The position numbers were made by a program, and so were the translations under genes. A stretch of DNA of 64,000 nucleotides from Vibrio crassostreae. Its GTDB lineage: Bacteria; Pseudomonadota; Gammaproteobacteria; Enterobacterales; Vibrionaceae. Where the stretch lies: NCBI RefSeq assembly GCF_024347415.1, contig NZ_AP025477.1, forward strand, positions 558,001-622,000. Direction: 5' to 3'. Of this stretch, positions 61,340-64,000 are shown in pieces. The stretch's first letter is position 1; every line of letters begins with the position of its first letter. The notes below the pieces were generated by a model. That model was not told the DNA's origin, did not search any database, and worked only from the letters and a program-made list of their open reading frames with translations.

Positions 61340-63094
61340 TTAGGTATTTCCGTTCGCCATGGTGATCACGCGTTTTAATGTCCACCTTAATAAAAGCGGA
61401 ATGCATTCTTGTCCTTGATTCTCGCAATGAGAAACAATGGCGAGTGCAAGGTCAGGCTTTGCGTGTTTCTTCAATACTTTGGCTACCACTTTCTTCGGAG
61501 GGATAGGGTGATCGTATGGAATCTTAACCATGTCACGGAAAAAGCTCTCAAACCCGTTCATATATAAGTAGTGCTCGATATCCTTATCAGGCAGTTCGGT
61601 GAGTCGATGTCTTTCCTGATCATTACCGAGTTTCGATAGTACTGTCGCGGCATACTTTTTACCAGCGGCATCGCCGTCAGTCACCACATGCCAATCAATG
61701 CCAAACTCTTGTGCAACCTTAATCAGCGCCTTAAGTCCCGATTGAGCGAACTCAATTATCTGCACACCTTCCGCTGCTAGGTTATAGCCACATTGGTTGG
61801 CCAGCTCATTGAACAACCAAACCTCGGTTTCACCCTCTACTAATAGCCAACAGCGAGCAAACAGTGCCCCTGAGCGGTGGAAACGGATATGAAAACCAAT
61901 TCGACGAAGTTCATCCTTACTGAAGTGATTCATGTTGAGTTGGTTGGCGAGGGTTTTGTCGGACTGACGAACTAAGCGACGAATTGATTGAAGTGGGACA
62001 GCAGCAAGTAGATCGCCACTGTTGGTAGTGAGTATTTTCTGCATGGGCAACTTCTGCATTAAACTCCAAGCCCTTGCCAAGTGCGTTGGGTGCAATCGAC
62101 CTTCTGGATCTTCAAGGATCAAAAGTGGGCGAGCACATCGTCTTAAGTCGTTTGGCCCTTTAGCTTGTAGATAAGCGTTGAGTAACCCCATGAATAATAA
62201 ACGAGTCTGTTTGTTTTTGGTTTCTTCAACAAGTTGATGAATACTCTGATCATTGGCACCCGCCGAATAAAGCAATCCGTCTCGCTGTTTTCTAGGGTTA
62301 CGACGAGAAGTACTTTTAAAAGAAAAATAGTGTTCAATCAAACTTTGCATCGACTCTAGGCTACTGCGCATTTCACCTTTATTAACATGACCGGGTATCG
62401 CCATTAGACGACGGCAGGTGTTGTCGATTCGCTTTTCTATTCTTGCCTGACGTCCATTGCCATTATTAGCGCCGTTTCCATTTGTGCTATTGCCATTGCT
62501 CGCTTGATGATTCCCGTTCCCGTTTGAATTGGCATTATTCGCGTGACCATTGCTAGGAAGGTGAGCATTGTGGTTAAGAGACTTGCCGTTGAAGGGACGA
62601 TCAAAGTGCCTTGCATCACGCAAACGGATGACGGGATGTAAGGTCATTAATTCTTGAGCGAGCTTTTCTGAATGATGAAGCTTGAGCGGATTACCATCCA
62701 AACCAAGAAATGCATAGTGTGTGGTTGTTTCATACTGTTCTAGCGTCGCGCTGATTCGATAGTAGATGCGAAATACACCAAACTCATCCTGGACCCAAAT
62801 AGGTTTGAGTTTGCGATAACGACCTGCGTTAAGTTCGCTCTTATCGTTGGCTTTTAAGGCGAGAACAATTTGAAGATGTTGAGACTGTGGATGTGAAACA
62901 GAGTAATCGACATGAAAATCGGTCATTTCAAAGTGATATGGCACACCGTCTGAGGGCAGAACGACGGAAAGGGCATCCAATAATGAAGACTTACCCCAAG
63001 TATTTTCACCAATAAGCGTGGTTAGCTCGTCAAACGCGAGTGACATGCGCTTGATACCTCGAAAGCCAGAAATCTCGATTCTTTCTAGTTGCAT
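61340..63094 (-). CDS. ybjD: OLD-family ATPase/TOPRIM nuclease (YbjD-like) with Asn/Gly-rich insertion
   Basis: A 584-residue protein. An N-terminal ABC/SMC-type ATPase has Walker A GENTWGKSS (29-37), FRGI at 11-14 and, further on, PLLILEDPEGRLHP (Walker B). A C-terminal TOPRIM nuclease domain carries LLVEGETE and HVVTDGDAAGKKYA. The match to E. coli YbjD is clear across both domains. Residues about 174-216 are a striking Asn/Gly/Ser low-complexity stretch not present in the E. coli protein as I recall it, probably a flexible insert in the coiled-coil region. OLD-family proteins act in DNA repair or anti-phage defence; the role of YbjD is not established. No partner gene (for example a Gabija helicase) is adjacent. 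Confidence 0.9.
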   Translation of the reverse strand: MQLERIEISGFRGIKRMSLAFDELTTLIGENTWGKSSLLDALSVVLPSDGVPYHFEMTDFHVDYSVSHPQSQHLQIVLALKANDKSELNAGRYRKLKPIWVQDEFGVFRIYYRISATLEQYETTTHYAFLGLDGNPLKLHHSEKLAQELMTLHPVIRLRDARHFDRPFNGKSLNHNAHLPSNGHANNANSNGNGNHQASNGNSTNGNGANNGNGRQARIEKRIDNTCRRLMAIPGHVNKGEMRSSLESMQSLIEHYFSFKSTSRRNPRKQRDGLLYSAGANDQSIHQLVEETKNKQTRLLFMGLLNAYLQAKGPNDLRRCARPLLILEDPEGRLHPTHLARAWSLMQKLPMQKILTTNSGDLLAAVPLQSIRRLVRQSDKTLANQLNMNHFSKDELRRIGFHIRFHRSGALFARCWLLVEGETEVWLFNELANQCGYNLAAEGVQIIEFAQSGLKALIKVAQEFGIDWHVVTDGDAAGKKYAATVLSKLGNDQERHRLTELPDKDIEHYLYMNGFESFFRDMVKIPYDHPIPPKKVVAKVLKKHAKPDLALAIVSHCENQGQECIPLLLRWTLKRVITMANGNT

Positions 63095-63332
63095 AGGCTT
63101 ACTCCTAACGAAAGGCTCTGCTAATTATTTGAAAGCTAACAGATATCTTTAATCATAATCGAAAAAACCAAATCCGGTATGCTCACCTGTCACAAAACCC
63201 GTTGTTTATTAATACGGTGCAAAATGAGATTTTTGATCTATCTCGAGTATTTTTTTGCAGTGCAGTTTCATAAAATTCACGATTCTGTCATGATTCTCGA
63301 CCTAGTATGAAGGGACTAAGAGAGAAGAAAAT

Positions 63333-64000
63333 ATGACTAAAAAGAATAAGCCGACAAAAATAGTGTTGGCACACATCAACGACACCCACTCATACTTTGA
63401 ACCAACCTCGTTACAGCTATCACTTAAAATGAACAACCACATCATTGAACCTTATGTCAGTGCTGGTGGCTTTGCTCGAATTTCAACACGCTTTAAACAA
63501 ATAGAACAAGATGCCCAGCGCCAGAAGGTTGGAACTTTGTTCCTACACGCTGGCGACTGCTTCCAGGGCACTTTGTACTTTTCTTTATTCAAAGGAAAAG
63601 CCAACGCCGATTTGTTGAATGCCCTCAATATAGATGCCATGACGCTCGGTAATCACGAGTTAGACATGGGTAATGAGCCCGTTGCGATTTTCGCGAAAAG
63701 AATCAAATTCCCACTGTTGGCCGGTAACTGGAATCTATCGAATGAGGATATCAATAAAACTCATACGCTAGCGGACAACGACATTGTTAAGCCTTATCTG
63801 CCTGAAACACGAAGTGCTTCTTTTATAACGAAAGAATTTGACGGCGAGAAGGTCGCAATATTCGGCTTAAGCATCGACAAGATGGCAGGCATCGCTAACC
63901 CAGATACCGATACACCGTTTGAAAATGCTTTGGAAACGGCAAAAGCGACCATTGAGCAAATTCATCAAGCAGGCATCAACAAGATTGTGTTACTTAGCCA
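63333..64000 (+). CDS. 5'-nucleotidase/UshA-family metallophosphatase, N-terminal part
   Basis: The gene starts at ATG 63333 (AGAGAAG upstream) and is open to the window edge, 222 codons visible. The calcineurin-like metal-binding motifs are present: HINDTHSYF near residue 15, HAGDCFQGTLYF and LGNHELDMG. This is the catalytic domain of bifunctional UDP-sugar hydrolase/5'-nucleotidases. Unlike UshA there is no obvious signal peptide (MTKKNKPTKIVLAHIND), so it may be cytoplasmic, as in some Vibrio members. Confidence 0.92.
   Translation, partial: MTKKNKPTKIVLAHINDTHSYFEPTSLQLSLKMNNHIIEPYVSAGGFARISTRFKQIEQDAQRQKVGTLFLHAGDCFQGTLYFSLFKGKANADLLNALNIDAMTLGNHELDMGNEPVAIFAKRIKFPLLAGNWNLSNEDINKTHTLADNDIVKPYLPETRSASFITKEFDGEKVAIFGLSIDKMAGIANPDTDTPFENALETAKATIEQIHQAGINKIVLLS

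Noticed and set aside
61340..63094. Gabija-like or other complete anti-phage system around the OLD nuclease
   Set aside because: No helicase, reverse transcriptase or other partner gene is adjacent; neighbours are a DUF1097 gene and a 5'-nucleotidase-family gene, and the protein matches the chromosomal YbjD type.

Overview
The window looks like Vibrio DNA, most probably the smaller chromosome (chromosome 2) of a Splendidus-clade species. I infer this from gene content: a vxrABC-type cell-envelope two-component cluster, a split glycine-cleavage locus (glyA-gcvH-gcvP opposite an XRE-cupin regulator and gcvT), a second tryptophanyl-tRNA synthetase, a GlyGly-CTERM serine protease, several c-di-GMP enzymes and a superintegron-like attC relic. 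No rRNA, tRNA, CRISPR array or phage structural gene was seen.

Layout. 0-6.6 kb: start of a HlyD-type pump subunit, a LysR regulator, and a leftward operon vxrA-vxrB-vxrC (DUF2861) followed by a large secreted putative glycoside hydrolase. 6.8-12.5 kb: periplasmic PEBP protein, AraC regulator, D-serine dehydratase (dsdA), nucleotidyltransferase-fold protein, and trpS2 behind a leader containing a 17-codon Trp-Trp peptide and several hairpins; then a VOC protein. 12.6-16.8 kb: lipoprotein, periplasmic delta-class carbonic anhydrase, LysE-type exporter, MATE pump. 17-19 kb: AT-rich accessory stretch with two orphan membrane genes around an attC-like repeat, a 35-aa membrane protein and a 51-aa secreted Cys-containing peptide. 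19.2-26.5 kb: glycine cleavage/serine hydroxymethyltransferase locus. 26.6-28.0 kb: an IS3-family element sitting inside the loop of the gcvT terminator. 28-31.4 kb: secreted trypsin-like protease, small orphan genes, arfB and a YqaB-like phosphatase. 31.5-37.6 kb: diguanylate cyclase, fhs (with a PurR box), gsk, creA. 37.6-44.4 kb: small lipoprotein, HD-GYP phosphodiesterase, YieH-like phosphatase, zinc-ribbon protein, chemotaxis receptor, tyrosine-type permease with a TyrR box. 44.8-53.3 kb: 42-aa acidic protein, acpH, rhlE, then a TetR-controlled RND pump with two lipoprotein adaptors. 53.5-64 kb: EAL protein, orphan gene, DUF2164, cytochrome b561-yceI pair, a formate/nitrite-type channel fused to CBS domains, LysR regulator, a 265-bp MITE-like element, ycdZ-like gene, ybjD-like OLD nuclease, and the start of a 5'-nucleotidase-family gene running off the end.

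Themes. One-carbon metabolism is concentrated here: glyA, gcvTHP and fhs make or spend C1-tetrahydrofolate, and PurR-like palindromes lie near glyA, gcvT and fhs. c-di-GMP turnover is represented by one GGDEF, one HD-GYP and one EAL protein in separate places. Several genes (trpS2, the chemotaxis receptor, acpH) have their ribosome-binding site inside a strong predicted hairpin, suggesting post-transcriptional control. The best candidate for an under-described regulatory device is the trpS2 leader; the best candidate for unusual protein architecture is the channel-CBS fusion with an internal ribosome-binding site. All statements are from reading the sequence; no database search was run.
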